Made by a program: the position numbers and the translations under genes. Below, one piece after another: positions 52,533-60,768 of a DNA stretch of 64,000 nucleotides; positions within the stretch are counted from its first letter, which is position 1, and every line of letters starts with the position of its first letter. Source of the stretch: Streptomyces spectabilis (lineage in GTDB: Bacteria; Actinomycetota; Actinomycetes; Streptomycetales; Streptomycetaceae); contig NZ_CP023690.1 in the NCBI RefSeq assembly GCF_008704795.1, forward strand, positions 9,310,501 through 9,374,500. The letters are read 5' to 3'. A model generated the notes under the pieces. That model had not been told where the DNA came from, did not search any database, and saw nothing but the letters and a program-made list of their open reading frames with translations.

Positions 52533-53185
52533 CGTGTCTCCCGGGCTGTGGGGGTGGGCGCGGGCGTGACCGCGCGGTGCATGGGCGTCACCGCGTCGAA
52601 GCCCATCAGGGAACGCAGATACGGCGTGCGCCGGGTCCGGGTCGCGGTGAAGCCGTGCCGCTCGTACAGGGCGCGGGCTCGCGGATTGACGTCGATGACC
52701 TCCAGGCGGACGCGGCGGCAGCCCGCCTCGGCCGCGACGGCGGCGACCTCCCGCAGCAACAGGCTGCCGATGCCGTGACCACGCTGGTCCGCTGCCACGG
52801 CGATGCCGTCCATGACCAGCTCCCCGGCGGCGGCGGTCCGCTCGAAGAGGGCGAGCACCGCGAGCCGGGGCAGGCCGCGCAGCGGGCCGTACGCGGACAG
52901 GACGTCGCGTATGCCCCCGCCGGTCAGCGCGCGCCCGTCCAGCTGGAATCCGGCGACGCCCACCACCCGCTCGCCGCGCGTGGCGACGACACCCCGGTCG
53001 TGGTGGAGGTGCCGGGCGAGGAAGGCCTGCCCGGCGTCGGCCGGGCCGAGACCCGGACCCAGCTTCCGCCCGAAGGCCTCCCAGTAGAGCGCGGCGACCT
53101 GGTCCTCCGCGCCTTCGGGGACGCCTCGCCGCACGTCGGGTGCTCCGTCTGCCGCCGCCGTGCGCCCGTGCTCCGTCGTGCTCAT
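52529..53185 (-). CDS. GNAT-family N-acetyltransferase
   Basis: A 218-residue acetyltransferase. The core is ELVMDGIAVAADQRGHGIGSLLLREVAAVAAEAGCRRVRLEVIDVNPRARALYERHGFTATRTRR, with the Q-R-G-H-G-I acetyl-CoA loop. The ATG at 53185 has GGGGAGGAG upstream; a 19-residue longer frame is less likely. It leads a two-gene unit with the PaaX-type regulator. The divergent neighbour is an alpha/beta hydrolase. Confidence 0.88.
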   Translation of the reverse strand: MSTTEHGRTAAADGAPDVRRGVPEGAEDQVAALYWEAFGRKLGPGLGPADAGQAFLARHLHHDRGVVATRGERVVGVAGFQLDGRALTGGGIRDVLSAYGPLRGLPRLAVLALFERTAAAGELVMDGIAVAADQRGHGIGSLLLREVAAVAAEAGCRRVRLEVIDVNPRARALYERHGFTATRTRRTPYLRSLMGFDAVTPMHRAVTPAPTPTARETR

Positions 53186-53235
53186 GCGTACCGCTCCTCC
53201 CCGTCGATCCGCCCCTTGTGCGTTCGAGTGTATTA

Positions 53236-53252
53236 CGTTCATGCTCAGAACG
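53236..53252. promoter_or_regulatory. CGTTC-N7-GAACG inverted repeat
   Basis: A perfect 5-base palindrome with a 7-base spacer in the 100-base, AT-rich gap between the GNAT-PaaX unit and the hydrolase. It is a candidate site for the PaaX-type regulator or for another factor. Confidence 0.4.
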
Positions 53253-53285
53253 GGCGTTTCTCAAACAATAGATTCGGGGTGGGGT

Positions 53286-54380
53286 ATGCGAGGGCACCTG
53301 CGCGGCGTGTGGGGGGTACTGAGGAGGCGGCAGGCGAGCAGACGGCAGGCGAGCAGACGGCGCCGCGTAGTGGTGTGGTGCCTGGTCGGCGCCGTGCTCG
53401 TGGCCGCGGGGCTCGGCGGCGTCGTGCTCTGGCAGAACACGTACGCGCTGCGCGAGGAGCGGGTGCGCCTGCGGCACGACGGGCACACGCTCGACGGCGT
53501 CCTCGCCCGCCCGGCGAAGGGCGAAGGGCCGTTCGGCGTGGTCGTGTTCGTCCACGGTGACGGGCCCGTCGACGCGACCCACGACTCGTTCTACCGGCCC
53601 CTGTGGGAGTCCTTCGCCAAGGCCGGATACGCCTCGCTGTCCTTCAGCAAGCCCGGCGTCGACGGCTCGGGCGGCGACTGGCTTGAGCAGAGCATGGCCG
53701 ACCGGGCGGAGGAGACCCTGGCCGCGGTCGCCTGGGCCCGCGCCCGGCCGGACGTCGACCGGCGGCGCGTAGGGCTGTGGGGCGCGAGCCAGGCGGGCTG
53801 GGTGCTGCCCAAGGTCGCCGCCCGCGACCGGAACCTCCAGTTCGTCATCGCGGTCTCGCCCGCTGTCAACTGGCAGCGCCAGGGCCGCTACAACCTCCTC
53901 GCCGAGCTGCGCCGCGACGGCGCGTCCCCGGCGCGGAAGGCCGCCGAGCTGCGCAGACGCGAGGTGACGCTGCGGCTGCTGCGCGAGGGCGCGTCGTACG
54001 ACGCGTACCGCTCCGCCGTCCACGACCCGCGCGGCATGACCGCCGACCGATGGCGCTTCGTCTCGCGGAACCACACCGCCGACGCCACCGCGGACCTGCG
54101 CGCGATGTCCGGCACACCGGTCCTGCTCGTCCTGGCGGGCCACGACGACAACGTCGACGTCGCCGAGACGGAGTCCGCCTACCGGGCGCTCCTGCCCGCC
54201 ACGGGCCTGCGCGTGGAGCGCTACCCGGACGCCACCCACTCCCTGGTGCCGTACGACCTCGAGCGCTCCGAGATCAAGATCACCCTCACCGCGGTGTTCG
54301 CCCCCCGGTCGGTCTACGCCTCCGGATTCCTCACCGGGCAACGCCACTTCGTCCGGGACCTCGAGGTCCCGGAGGGGTGA
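53286..54380 (+). CDS. membrane-anchored alpha/beta hydrolase
   Basis: A 364-residue enzyme. A short basic N-terminus and one membrane segment (VVVWCLVGAVLVAAGLGGVVLW, residues 28-49) tether an alpha/beta-hydrolase domain to the outer face. VVVFVHGDGPVDATHDSF is the oxyanion region, GLWGASQAGWV holds the nucleophile Ser, LAGHDDNVD the Asp and DATHSLVPY the His. It resembles acyl-peptide or BAAT-type hydrolases that act on small esters. Two ArgArgGlnAlaSer repeats at residues 14-24 are visible. Confidence 0.87.
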   Translation: MRGHLRGVWGVLRRRQASRRQASRRRRVVVWCLVGAVLVAAGLGGVVLWQNTYALREERVRLRHDGHTLDGVLARPAKGEGPFGVVVFVHGDGPVDATHDSFYRPLWESFAKAGYASLSFSKPGVDGSGGDWLEQSMADRAEETLAAVAWARARPDVDRRRVGLWGASQAGWVLPKVAARDRNLQFVIAVSPAVNWQRQGRYNLLAELRRDGASPARKAAELRRREVTLRLLREGASYDAYRSAVHDPRGMTADRWRFVSRNHTADATADLRAMSGTPVLLVLAGHDDNVDVAETESAYRALLPATGLRVERYPDATHSLVPYDLERSEIKITLTAVFAPRSVYASGFLTGQRHFVRDLEVPEG

Positions 54381-54420
54381 GGCGCGGCCGGTGCGCGGGG
54401 TGCGGCGCTCGGTGGAAGGC

Positions 54421-55356
54421 TCACGCGCCGGCGCGCGAGCGGCGGCGGTAGCCGCCGGGAGCCTGGCCGTACTCGCGCTTGAAGGCCTTGGCGAAGGCGT
54501 ACTCGGAGCCGTAGCCCGTACGGGCGGCGACCGTGGTCAGGGGGACCTGGGACTCCCGCAGGAGCTGGGCGGCGGTCGTCATCCGCCAGCGCGTCACGTA
54601 CGCCATCGGCGGCTCCCCGACCAGCGTCGCGAAGCGGCGGGCGAAGGCCGCGCGGGACAGGCCCGCGCGATCGGCGAGGGACTCGACGGTCCACTGGGTC
54701 GCCGGGTCCGTGTGGATCGCGGCCAGGGCCGGGGCGACCGCGGAGTCGCTGAGCGCGGCGGCCCAGCCCTTGGCGGTGGCGGGCGGCTGGTCCTCCAGCC
54801 AGGCCCGCAGGATGTAGAGCAGGAGCGAGTCGATCAGGGCGGGGACGATCCCGGCCGAGCCGATGCGCGGGTGCTCCAGTTCGGTGCCGAGGAGCTGGAC
54901 GGCGGCGCTCAGCTCCGGGTGGCGGCCGCGCCCGGTGGACAGATGGACCACCTCGGGCAGCTGCCCCACCAGCGGATGCGGACGCCCCTGGTCCAGGTGG
55001 TAGTTGCCGCACAGCAGGCTGGTGCGCGGCCCTTCGCCGCCCAGCGTGACCGTGCCGATGGGCGAACCCGGGCTGAACTGCTCGGCCCGCTCCTCCTCGG
55101 CCGGTGTCGAGGGGTGGTCGGCGAGGACGTGCGCGGTGCCGTCCCGCAGGAAGACCACGTCGCCGGGGTTGAGGGCGATCGGCTGGAGAGGGGGGGCGCC
55201 CATGGGGATCAGCCAGCAGGTGCCGTGCAGCACCACGTGGAAACCGGCACCGGCGACGGAGGGGAGACGCAGGCCCCAGGGGGCGCGCCCCTCGGTGCGC
55301 ACGGATGTGGGATGCCCGGTCCGCATCGAGCTCAGCGCCTCGGTCAGGATGTCCAA
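54421..55356 (-). CDS. AraC-family regulator with cupin_6 domain
   Basis: A 311-residue regulator. The sensing half (HVVLHGTCWLIPMGAPPLQPIALNPGDVVFLRDGTAHVLADHP) is a cupin; a second helical region carries SAGIVPALIDSLLLYILRAWLEDQ. The C-terminal AraC HTH is ESLADRAGLSRAAFARRFATLVGEPPMAYVTRWRM, then VPLTTVAARTGYGSEYAFAKAFKREYGQAPGGYRRR. The start is TTG at 55356 with AAGGGG upstream. It is placed directly beyond a quinone oxidoreductase gene on the same strand and may regulate it. Confidence 0.88.
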   Translation of the reverse strand: MDILTEALSSMRTGHPTSVRTEGRAPWGLRLPSVAGAGFHVVLHGTCWLIPMGAPPLQPIALNPGDVVFLRDGTAHVLADHPSTPAEEERAEQFSPGSPIGTVTLGGEGPRTSLLCGNYHLDQGRPHPLVGQLPEVVHLSTGRGRHPELSAAVQLLGTELEHPRIGSAGIVPALIDSLLLYILRAWLEDQPPATAKGWAAALSDSAVAPALAAIHTDPATQWTVESLADRAGLSRAAFARRFATLVGEPPMAYVTRWRMTTAAQLLRESQVPLTTVAARTGYGSEYAFAKAFKREYGQAPGGYRRRSRAGA

Positions 55357-55412
55357 CGCCCCGCCCCTTCGTCGTCGTTCACGATCGGGCCGCCCACGAT
55401 ACGGCCCGTTGA

Positions 55413-56339
55413 TCAAGAGACGGTCAACACGACCTTGCCCTGAGTGCGACCGGACGCGACCAGCTCGTGCGCCTGCGCGGCTTCGGTGAGGTCGAACGTC
55501 GCGGAGACGTGCGGCTGGATCCGCCCCGCGTCGATGAGCTGGGCGATCGCTTCCAGGGACGCGTAGTCAGGCTCCACGGAGACACCCGCGAAACGGCGGC
55601 CCGCCTTCTCGACGGCCGTGGCCAGCTCCTGGTTCCCGTGCTCCATGATGCTCACCAGGGTCCCGCCGGGGCGGAGGACCGACAGCGCACGCATGCCGTC
55701 CGACGAGGAGTCGAAGACCACGTCGAGGTCCTTGACCGCCTCCGCGTAGTCGGTCGTGCGGTAGTCGATGACCTCGTCGGCCCCCAGGCCGCGGACGAAC
55801 TCGTGCTTGGCGGCGCTCGCCAGGGCGGTCACATGCGCGCCGCGCGCCTTCGCGATCTGCACGGCGAAGTGCCCTACGCCGCCCGCGGCCCGGTGGATCA
55901 GCACGCGCTGGCCCTCGCCGAGCCGGGCCGCGTCGACCAGGCCCTGCCACGCGGTGAGCCCGGCGAGCGGCACCGAAGCCGCGTGCACGTGGTCGACGGC
56001 GGCGGGCTTGCGGGCCACCTGGCGCGACGGCACGGCTACGTAGTCCGCGTACGCGGTGGCCGCACGCGGGAAGAACGGCATGCCGAACACCTCGTCACCG
56101 GGCGTGAACCGGGCGCCGGGCGCCGCCTCCTCGACGACGCCGGAGATGTCCCAGCCGACGCCGTACGGCGGCTCGCCGAGCAGCGGGTAGACACCCGACC
56201 GGACCGCCACGTCGACCGGGTTCACGCTGCTGGCGCGCACCCGGACGAGCACCTCACCGCCCAGCGGCGTGGGCCGTTCGGTCTCGACGGTCTCCAGGAC
56301 CTCGGGACCGCCGAAGGACTGCTGGATGACTGCGCGCAT
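55413..56339 (-). CDS. NADP-dependent quinone oxidoreductase-like enzyme
   Basis: A 308-residue zinc-independent medium-chain dehydrogenase. The GroES-like half (AVIQQSFGGPEVLETVETERPTPLGGEVLVRVRASSVNPVD) lacks the zinc Cys ligands. The Rossmann motif is HRAAGGVGHFAVQIAKARGAHVTA and the C-terminus is standard. Typical members reduce quinones or enones. GGAGA precedes the ATG at 56339, and a 9-bp GC-rich palindrome (56369-56391) sits in the upstream region. Confidence 0.88.
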   Translation of the reverse strand: MRAVIQQSFGGPEVLETVETERPTPLGGEVLVRVRASSVNPVDVAVRSGVYPLLGEPPYGVGWDISGVVEEAAPGARFTPGDEVFGMPFFPRAATAYADYVAVPSRQVARKPAAVDHVHAASVPLAGLTAWQGLVDAARLGEGQRVLIHRAAGGVGHFAVQIAKARGAHVTALASAAKHEFVRGLGADEVIDYRTTDYAEAVKDLDVVFDSSSDGMRALSVLRPGGTLVSIMEHGNQELATAVEKAGRRFAGVSVEPDYASLEAIAQLIDAGRIQPHVSATFDLTEAAQAHELVASGRTQGKVVLTVS

Positions 56340-56691
56340 GACGGGATCTCCTCGTGGCTGGGGGCTCGGGCCGCGGAGGCGATCCGCGGCCCCGCCCGGC
56401 GTGTTGATGTGCTCAACCCTAGGAAGATCGAACGAGCCGCTGAATATCCTGCACGCTCCAAAAGATGTCTTGTCGTCTCACGCGACAGGAGTGCGGGCCA
56501 TGCGGTGGCGCCGAGGCCCTCGCGGCCACCGTCCGCGGCGCGGTCCCATCGTCACCACCGGGCGCACACGGTCTCCCCCGCGCGGCGGAGGCGGGTGCGC
56601 CGACGGAGCGATGTGCCGGGTGCCCGGCGCCGGGAGGCTCGGGAGCGCGGACGCCAGGTCGCGTACCGCCCTTGCCGATCCGGAGGACACC
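56340..56691. other. 352-base divergent promoter region
   Basis: The gap between the oxidoreductase and the membrane-protein gene holds GGCCGCGGA (56369-56377) mirrored by TCCGCGGCC (56383-56391), and an AT-richer stretch around 56410-56480 suited to promoters. TGTCG and CGACA form a smaller repeat near 56468-56490. I find no gene. Confidence 0.4.
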
Positions 56692-57816
56692 GTGACACTC
56701 CCGACCCCCCTTCCCGACTCCCCGGCGGCGCCCGCCGGTTCGGGCCCGAGCAGTGACGCGCCCAGGGCGCCGTGGTGGCGGCGCTGGCCCGCCCTGGCGC
56801 CGCGGGCCGCCGCCCTGTGGGCCGTCACGAGCGCCGCCGTGCAGGCGGCCTGGGCGGTGTCCGGCACCGGCGTACCGCTGGCGGGGGAGCGGTACTACCC
56901 GCCCGCCGCGCTGCTCGCCACGGCCGTCGCGGGAATCCTCGCCGCGGGGGTGAGCCTGGCCTCCACGCGGGCGCTCACCCGACGGGGCCGGACCGTGGTC
57001 GGGGTGTCGTTGGTCGTCCTGATCCCCGCGCTCGGCTGGACGGTGCCGGGCGTTCCGCCGACCTTCGTGACGCTGGCCTCCGGCTCGGGCGTGGACAGCG
57101 TCACCGGCCTGGTGCAGCTCCTGCTGACGACGGGGAGCACGGTCCTGCTCACCGCGGTCGCCGTGGCCTACCGCCGTCGCCTCAAGGGCCGTTGCCCCCG
57201 CTGCGGGCAGGCGCACGCCGGCCCGAACGACGGGCCCCTGGCGCATCCGGCGCCGTCGTCCGCGCCGCGCCGGACGAGAGCGACGGCGTACGCCCTGCTG
57301 TGCGGCCTGCTGCCCTGGGCCGGGGTGAAGACCGTCTGGCTGTGCGGCGGCGACGCGATCGGCGTGCGCGCGGAAGCCTGGCGGCGGGAGGTCGAGACGG
57401 AGTCGTCCGGCGCCCCCAGGGCCCTCGCGTCGGTGGGCATCGACGTCACGGTCCTCGCCGCGCTCCTCGGCGTCTTCCTGCTCCTGGGCCTGCTGCACCG
57501 CTGGGGGCAGGTCTTCCCGCGCTGGGCGCCCTTCCTGTCCGGGCGCCGCGTGCCGCGGCTGCTGCCACTGGCTCCGGCCTGGCTCACCGGCGCCGGACTC
57601 GCCTGCTACGGAACGCTCCTGACGCTCGGTGCCGCGCTGATGGCGGCCGGTGTCCTGCCGAGCCCGGAGCCGGAGGGCGTCTTCACCACCGCTTCCGGGC
57701 TCACATGGATGGTGGCGTTCGGCGGCCTCGCCTTCGCCGGGCTCGGCTGGGCCCTGCTCATCGGCGCGCGCTCGTACGCCGCCCGGACCGGGCCCCGATG
57801 CGTTTTGGCCGAATAG
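56692..57816 (+). CDS. multi-pass membrane protein with zinc ribbon
   Basis: A 374-residue protein with about eight membrane segments (e.g. ALWAVTSAAVQAAWAVS, LIPALGWTVPGVPP and LAALLGVFLLLGLLHRW). A short cytoplasmic loop holds GRCPRCGQAH, a Cys-Cys-His metal site of zinc-ribbon type. The C-terminal segments are ALMAAGVLPSPEPEG and VAFGGLAFAGLGWALLIGA. I cannot assign a family; many streptomycetes have such proteins as hypotheticals. GTG at 56692 with GGAGG five bases upstream. Confidence 0.75.
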   Translation: MTLPTPLPDSPAAPAGSGPSSDAPRAPWWRRWPALAPRAAALWAVTSAAVQAAWAVSGTGVPLAGERYYPPAALLATAVAGILAAGVSLASTRALTRRGRTVVGVSLVVLIPALGWTVPGVPPTFVTLASGSGVDSVTGLVQLLLTTGSTVLLTAVAVAYRRRLKGRCPRCGQAHAGPNDGPLAHPAPSSAPRRTRATAYALLCGLLPWAGVKTVWLCGGDAIGVRAEAWRREVETESSGAPRALASVGIDVTVLAALLGVFLLLGLLHRWGQVFPRWAPFLSGRRVPRLLPLAPAWLTGAGLACYGTLLTLGAALMAAGVLPSPEPEGVFTTASGLTWMVAFGGLAFAGLGWALLIGARSYAARTGPRCVLAE

Positions 57817-57890
57817 GCGTCACCAGGCATGTCATATCGGTCAGTCGACCCTCCAGAACCACGGATCGACCGTCTGTGCGGGTGAATCTT

Positions 57891-57916
57891 TGTTCCCGCG
57901 CCACCGCGCGGGAACA
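57891..57916 (+). terminator. 11-bp perfect hairpin, terminator or operator
   Basis: TGTTCCCGCGC (57891-57901) pairs with GCGCGGGAACA (57906-57916) around CACC. It lies 74 bases after the membrane-protein stop and 29 bases before the toxin-like gene, so it could also act as a leader structure or operator for the latter. Confidence 0.6.
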
Positions 57917-57944
57917 GCCATGAGCGCAGACGAGGAGCCACTGA

Positions 57945-58646
57945 GTGGACCACAGCCGTGTGATCCGGATCCGTACGACCCTGGCCGCGATGGGAGTGAC
58001 GGCCACGCTCGCGACGGCCGTGGCGGCCGCCCCCGCCGCGACCGCGGCCCCGGCTCCGAAGCCGCCGACGTCGACCGGCACGCCGCACGAGCCGTGCACC
58101 GGGACCTACCAGGACGACGCGCGCCTCGGCCCCGCGTGGCTGCCGAAGAAGTGGCAGCGGCCGGTCGGCCCCCTCCTCAAGGGCTGGAAGCGCACCGGAA
58201 AGCTCACGCCGTCCGCGTTCCTGAAGAAGTACTGGGAGGGCCCGGCCTCCACGGGCAGCTGGAAGTACCCGCCGAACGACGGCTTCGAGACGGTCAACGG
58301 CCAGGTCGACAAGCACCGCGAGACCCTGGAGCCGGGGGAGCGGCTCGACCGCTTCGGCTCGGAGTACGGTTCCTTCCTCGCGCCCGCGGGCGACTCCTAC
58401 GCGGAGCGCTCCCTGCCGCCGCAGAACCTCAACACCCGCGAAGCCGCGTACGCCTGCGACTACCGCGTGTACAAGGTGGCCAAGCCGTTCGACGTCTGGC
58501 AGGGCGGCATAGCGCCCTGGTTCGAGCAGCCCGGCGGCGGCGAGCAGATCAAGCTCGACCCCGGCTTCCTCAACCCGGGCGAAGGGCAGCGCCTGAACGT
58601 CAAGTGGCTCCTGGAGCACGGCTACCTGAAGCCCGCCAAGGCCTGA
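57945..58646 (+). CDS. secreted TNT-domain protein (NAD glycohydrolase-like toxin)
   Basis: A 233-residue exported protein. A Sec signal (LAAMGVTATLATAVAAAPAATA) is followed by a TNT domain, as in the tuberculosis necrotising toxin that hydrolyses NAD. Motifs in order are YPPNDGF (108-114), LDRFGSEYGSFLAP (134-147), YAERSLPP (152-159), and IAPWFEQPGGGEQ (189-201) carrying the Gln of the active site. The length is typical of a stand-alone TNT. GTG at 57945 has GAGGAG upstream. The small gene 15 bases downstream may be its immunity partner. Target cells could be competitors or host cells; this is not shown. Confidence 0.87.
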   Translation: MDHSRVIRIRTTLAAMGVTATLATAVAAAPAATAAPAPKPPTSTGTPHEPCTGTYQDDARLGPAWLPKKWQRPVGPLLKGWKRTGKLTPSAFLKKYWEGPASTGSWKYPPNDGFETVNGQVDKHRETLEPGERLDRFGSEYGSFLAPAGDSYAERSLPPQNLNTREAAYACDYRVYKVAKPFDVWQGGIAPWFEQPGGGEQIKLDPGFLNPGEGQRLNVKWLLEHGYLKPAKA

Positions 58647-58661
58647 CGGCGCGGGCGCACC

Positions 58662-58895
58662 GTGGACGTCCACGCACTGCGGTCCGCGCTGCGCGCGTCG
58701 GGCGTGCCCGACGGCTACCACTGGATCGAGGGCGTCCACGAACCGGTGCCCACACCCCCGGACTTCGTGTACCTGCGCGGTGACGGTCAGGGGGCGTGGG
58801 AGGTCGGGACGTACGAAAGGGGCGCGTGGCAGCCGCTGGCGCGGGGCCTGGACGAGGCCGAGGCGTGCCGGCGGATGCTGCGGCTCTTGACCTGA
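58662..58895 (+). CDS. small protein after TNT gene, candidate immunity factor
   Basis: A 77-residue acidic, beta-rich protein (VPDGYHWIEGVHEPVPTPPDFVYLRGDGQGAWEVGTYERGAWQPLARGLDEAEACRRMLRLL). It starts 15 bases after the toxin-like gene, in the same direction, with no signal peptide, so it stays inside the cell. These are properties expected of an immunity protein to a secreted NADase, but no family match is claimed. An array of six GAGAGCC repeats begins 5 bases past the stop. Confidence 0.65.
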   Translation: MDVHALRSALRASGVPDGYHWIEGVHEPVPTPPDFVYLRGDGQGAWEVGTYERGAWQPLARGLDEAEACRRMLRLLT

Positions 58896-58900
58896 GCGTC

Positions 58901-58942
58901 GAGAGCCGAGAGCCGAGAGCCGACAGCCGAGAGCCGAGAGCG
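58901..58942. repeat. six tandem 7-bp repeats (GAGAGCC)
   Basis: Units are GAGAGCC x3, GACAGCC, GAGAGCC, GAGAGCG. It is the second heptamer array in the window and, like the first, lies at the 3' end of a secreted-factor unit. It falls between the convergent small gene and GNAT. Confidence 0.85.
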
Positions 58943-58972
58943 GAGGCCTGAGGACGCGCCCGCGGTCACCTG

Positions 58973-59503
58973 TCACATGGGGAACGACAGGAGCCGGACC
59001 TCTCCCGCGGGCCAGTCCGCCCCGTCCCGCAGCGGCGTCCACATGGTCCGCAGCGGCATCACCACGGGTCCGTCGGCCTGCTCGACGTACACGTCCTGGT
59101 CGAGCGCCCGCCAGCCGAGCCGCTCGTACAGGGCGACGAGCGGCGGACGGCAGAAGAGGAGCCCGTGGCGCGGCCCCATCGTCCGGGCGTGGTCAAGGGC
59201 GGCGGCCATGGCGGTGCGGGCGAGGCCGCGTCCTCGTACGTCCGCCGCGACGGCCACTCCGCCGATGCCCACGACCTCGGTCGTGGTGCCGCCGATCGCT
59301 ATGGGCGCCCGCAGCAGACCGGTGTGGGCCACCAGGCGGCCGTCGAGCCGGACACCGAAGTGCTCCTCCTTGGGCAGCCAGGTGAGGCCGGTGTCCGCGA
59401 CGCCGAAGGGGTCGGGGCCGTCGCCGAGGATTTCGTTCTGGTCGGCACGCGTGTACTCCGCGAGCCGCAGGGCCGTCGCCGGTTCAGACAGATGATCAGT
59501 CAT
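58973..59503 (-). CDS. GNAT-family N-acetyltransferase
   Basis: A 176-residue acetyltransferase. The acetyl-CoA core is VVGIGGVAVAADVRGRGLARTAMAAALDHARTMGPRHGLLFCRPPLVALYERLGWRAL, with the R-G-R-G-L-A loop. The N-terminal part includes TWLPKEEHFGVRLDGRLVAHTGLL. It belongs to a group related to aminoglycoside N-acetyltransferases (the GLLFCRPPLVALYERLGW end is reminiscent of AAC(2')), but the drug-binding residues cannot be verified here. Confidence 0.87.
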   Translation of the reverse strand: MTDHLSEPATALRLAEYTRADQNEILGDGPDPFGVADTGLTWLPKEEHFGVRLDGRLVAHTGLLRAPIAIGGTTTEVVGIGGVAVAADVRGRGLARTAMAAALDHARTMGPRHGLLFCRPPLVALYERLGWRALDQDVYVEQADGPVVMPLRTMWTPLRDGADWPAGEVRLLSFPM

Positions 59504-59545
59504 TCCGGCATGATCCCTCAGCGCCGGGGGAGCGGGGCCGCCGGG

Positions 59546-59716
59546 TCAGCGTTCGACGGGGATGAGCCCGCGTTCGTACGCCTTGACCAGGCGCTGCGGC
59601 ACGTGCACGGTGACGCCGTCGACCGTGACCGGGACGAGCTGGGCCGTGCTGGCCTTCCACTGGGCGCGGCGGTGACGGGTGTTGCTGCGGGACATCTTCC
59701 GCTTGGGGACGGCCAT
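59546..59716 (-). CDS. rpmF: 50S ribosomal protein L32, zinc-ligand-free form
   Basis: A 56-residue basic protein. The start [23 protein letters not shown] is the classical L32 N-terminus. The usual four Cys of the zinc ribbon (CxxC...CxxC) are missing; instead the sequence continues [30 protein letters not shown]. Such C-minus paralogues replace the zinc form under zinc starvation. The ATG at 59716 has AGGAGG seven bases upstream. A Zur-like box lies 47 bases before it, in agreement with zinc control. Confidence 0.93.
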   Translation of the reverse strand: MAVPKRKMSRSNTRHRRAQWKASTAQLVPVTVDGVTVHVPQRLVKAYERGLIPVER

Positions 59717-59762
59717 CGGGAACCTCCTGGGGGTGGGGTGGGCGGGGCCTGTCGACCGTACA

Positions 59763-59783
59763 TGAAAATGGCTTCCATTAACA
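59763..59783 (-). promoter_or_regulatory. Zur box upstream of rpmF
   Basis: TGAAAATG-N5-CATTAACA, an imperfect palindrome close to the Streptomyces Zur box (TGaAAATGATTTTCA type). It is in the only markedly AT-rich patch of this region, 47 bases before the zinc-free L32 gene. Confidence 0.75.
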
Positions 59784-59919
59784 AAGGGGTGCGGTAATAA
59801 AGGGGTACGGTCCGGCTGCCTGGTGGCGGCGTCGCTGAAGCGGCTGCCACCGGCGACGTCCTGTTGACCCTCACGTCGCGTCAGGCCGCACGCTGTACGC
59901 CGACGAAAGGGCAAGCGCC

Positions 59920-60768
59920 ATGAGCTACACCGTCGGACAGGTCGCCGGGTTCGCCGGGGTCACCGTCCGTACCCTGCACCACTACGACCGGGCCGGATTG
60001 CTGACGCCCAGCGAGCGCAGCCCGGGTGGCTACCGCCTCTACAGCGACACCGACCTCGCCCGCCTCCAGCAGGTCCTGTTCTACCGGGAGCTGGGCTTCG
60101 CGCTCGACGAGATCGCGGAGATCCTGGCGGACCCGCAGGCCAACGCGCTCGACCGGCTACGGGCCCGGCACCAGGCGCTGCGGGAGCAGATCGGGAAACT
60201 GGAGCGGCTCGTGGAGGTCGCCGAGCGGGCCATGGAGGTGCAGCGGACCGGCGTGCGGCTCACTCCGCGCGAGCGGTTCGAGGTGTTCGGCGAGATCGGC
60301 TTCGACCTCAGCTACGCCACCGATGCCGAGCTGAAGTGGCAGGGCGGCGCCGGGTACCGGCAGGCCATGGCCCGCGCCGCCGAGCACTCCAAGGAGGACT
60401 GGGCCCGCATCATGAGCGAGGCGGCGGCCTGGCGCGCCGAGGTCCTCGCGGCCTTCGATGTCGAGCGGCCTCCCGATGGACCCGTGGTCAGGGCGCTCGC
60501 CGAGCGGCACCGGCAGTACATCGGCCGCTGGTTCACGGACTGCCCGCCCGCCATGCACCTGCGCATCGCCGACGACTTCGTGGCCGACCCGCGGGCGTTC
60601 GCCCTGCTCGTGCCGCCCGCGGAGCAGCGGCCCGGACTCGCGCGCTATCTGTGGCAGGCCGTCCACGCGAACGCCGCCGCGCACGACCCCGCCAACGCTC
60701 AACCTCACCCTAAACCTGAGGGTGAGAGTGCCCTGTCGTCCCGCTCCTCAGCCGAAGGAAGCCGATGA
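59920..60768 (+). CDS. MerR-family regulator with TipAS antibiotic-recognition domain
   Basis: A 282-residue TipAL-like regulator. The MerR head is [63 protein letters not shown] (residues 3-65), followed by a coiled-coil helix. The C-terminal domain ([65 protein letters not shown]) fits TipAS, which captures thiopeptide antibiotics; other ligands are possible. ATG at 59920. It overlaps the glycosyltransferase by four bases. Confidence 0.92.
   Translation: MSYTVGQVAGFAGVTVRTLHHYDRAGLLTPSERSPGGYRLYSDTDLARLQQVLFYRELGFALDEIAEILADPQANALDRLRARHQALREQIGKLERLVEVAERAMEVQRTGVRLTPRERFEVFGEIGFDLSYATDAELKWQGGAGYRQAMARAAEHSKEDWARIMSEAAAWRAEVLAAFDVERPPDGPVVRALAERHRQYIGRWFTDCPPAMHLRIADDFVADPRAFALLVPPAEQRPGLARYLWQAVHANAAAHDPANAQPHPKPEGESALSSRSSAEGSR
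60704..60726 (+). promoter_or_regulatory. MerR-type operator inside the regulator gene
   Basis: CTCACCCT (60704-60711) and AGGGTGAG (60719-60726) form a perfect palindrome with a 7-base spacer, 38-61 bases before the glycosyltransferase ATG, in the C-terminal codons of the MerR gene. MerR-family operators have this size and placement between promoter elements. Confidence 0.6.

Noticed and set aside
51603..54347. 914-residue extended PaaX-type frame
   Set aside because: Sequence beyond 52532 is antisense or out of frame to the GNAT and hydrolase genes; the ATG at 52532 has GGGAG upstream.
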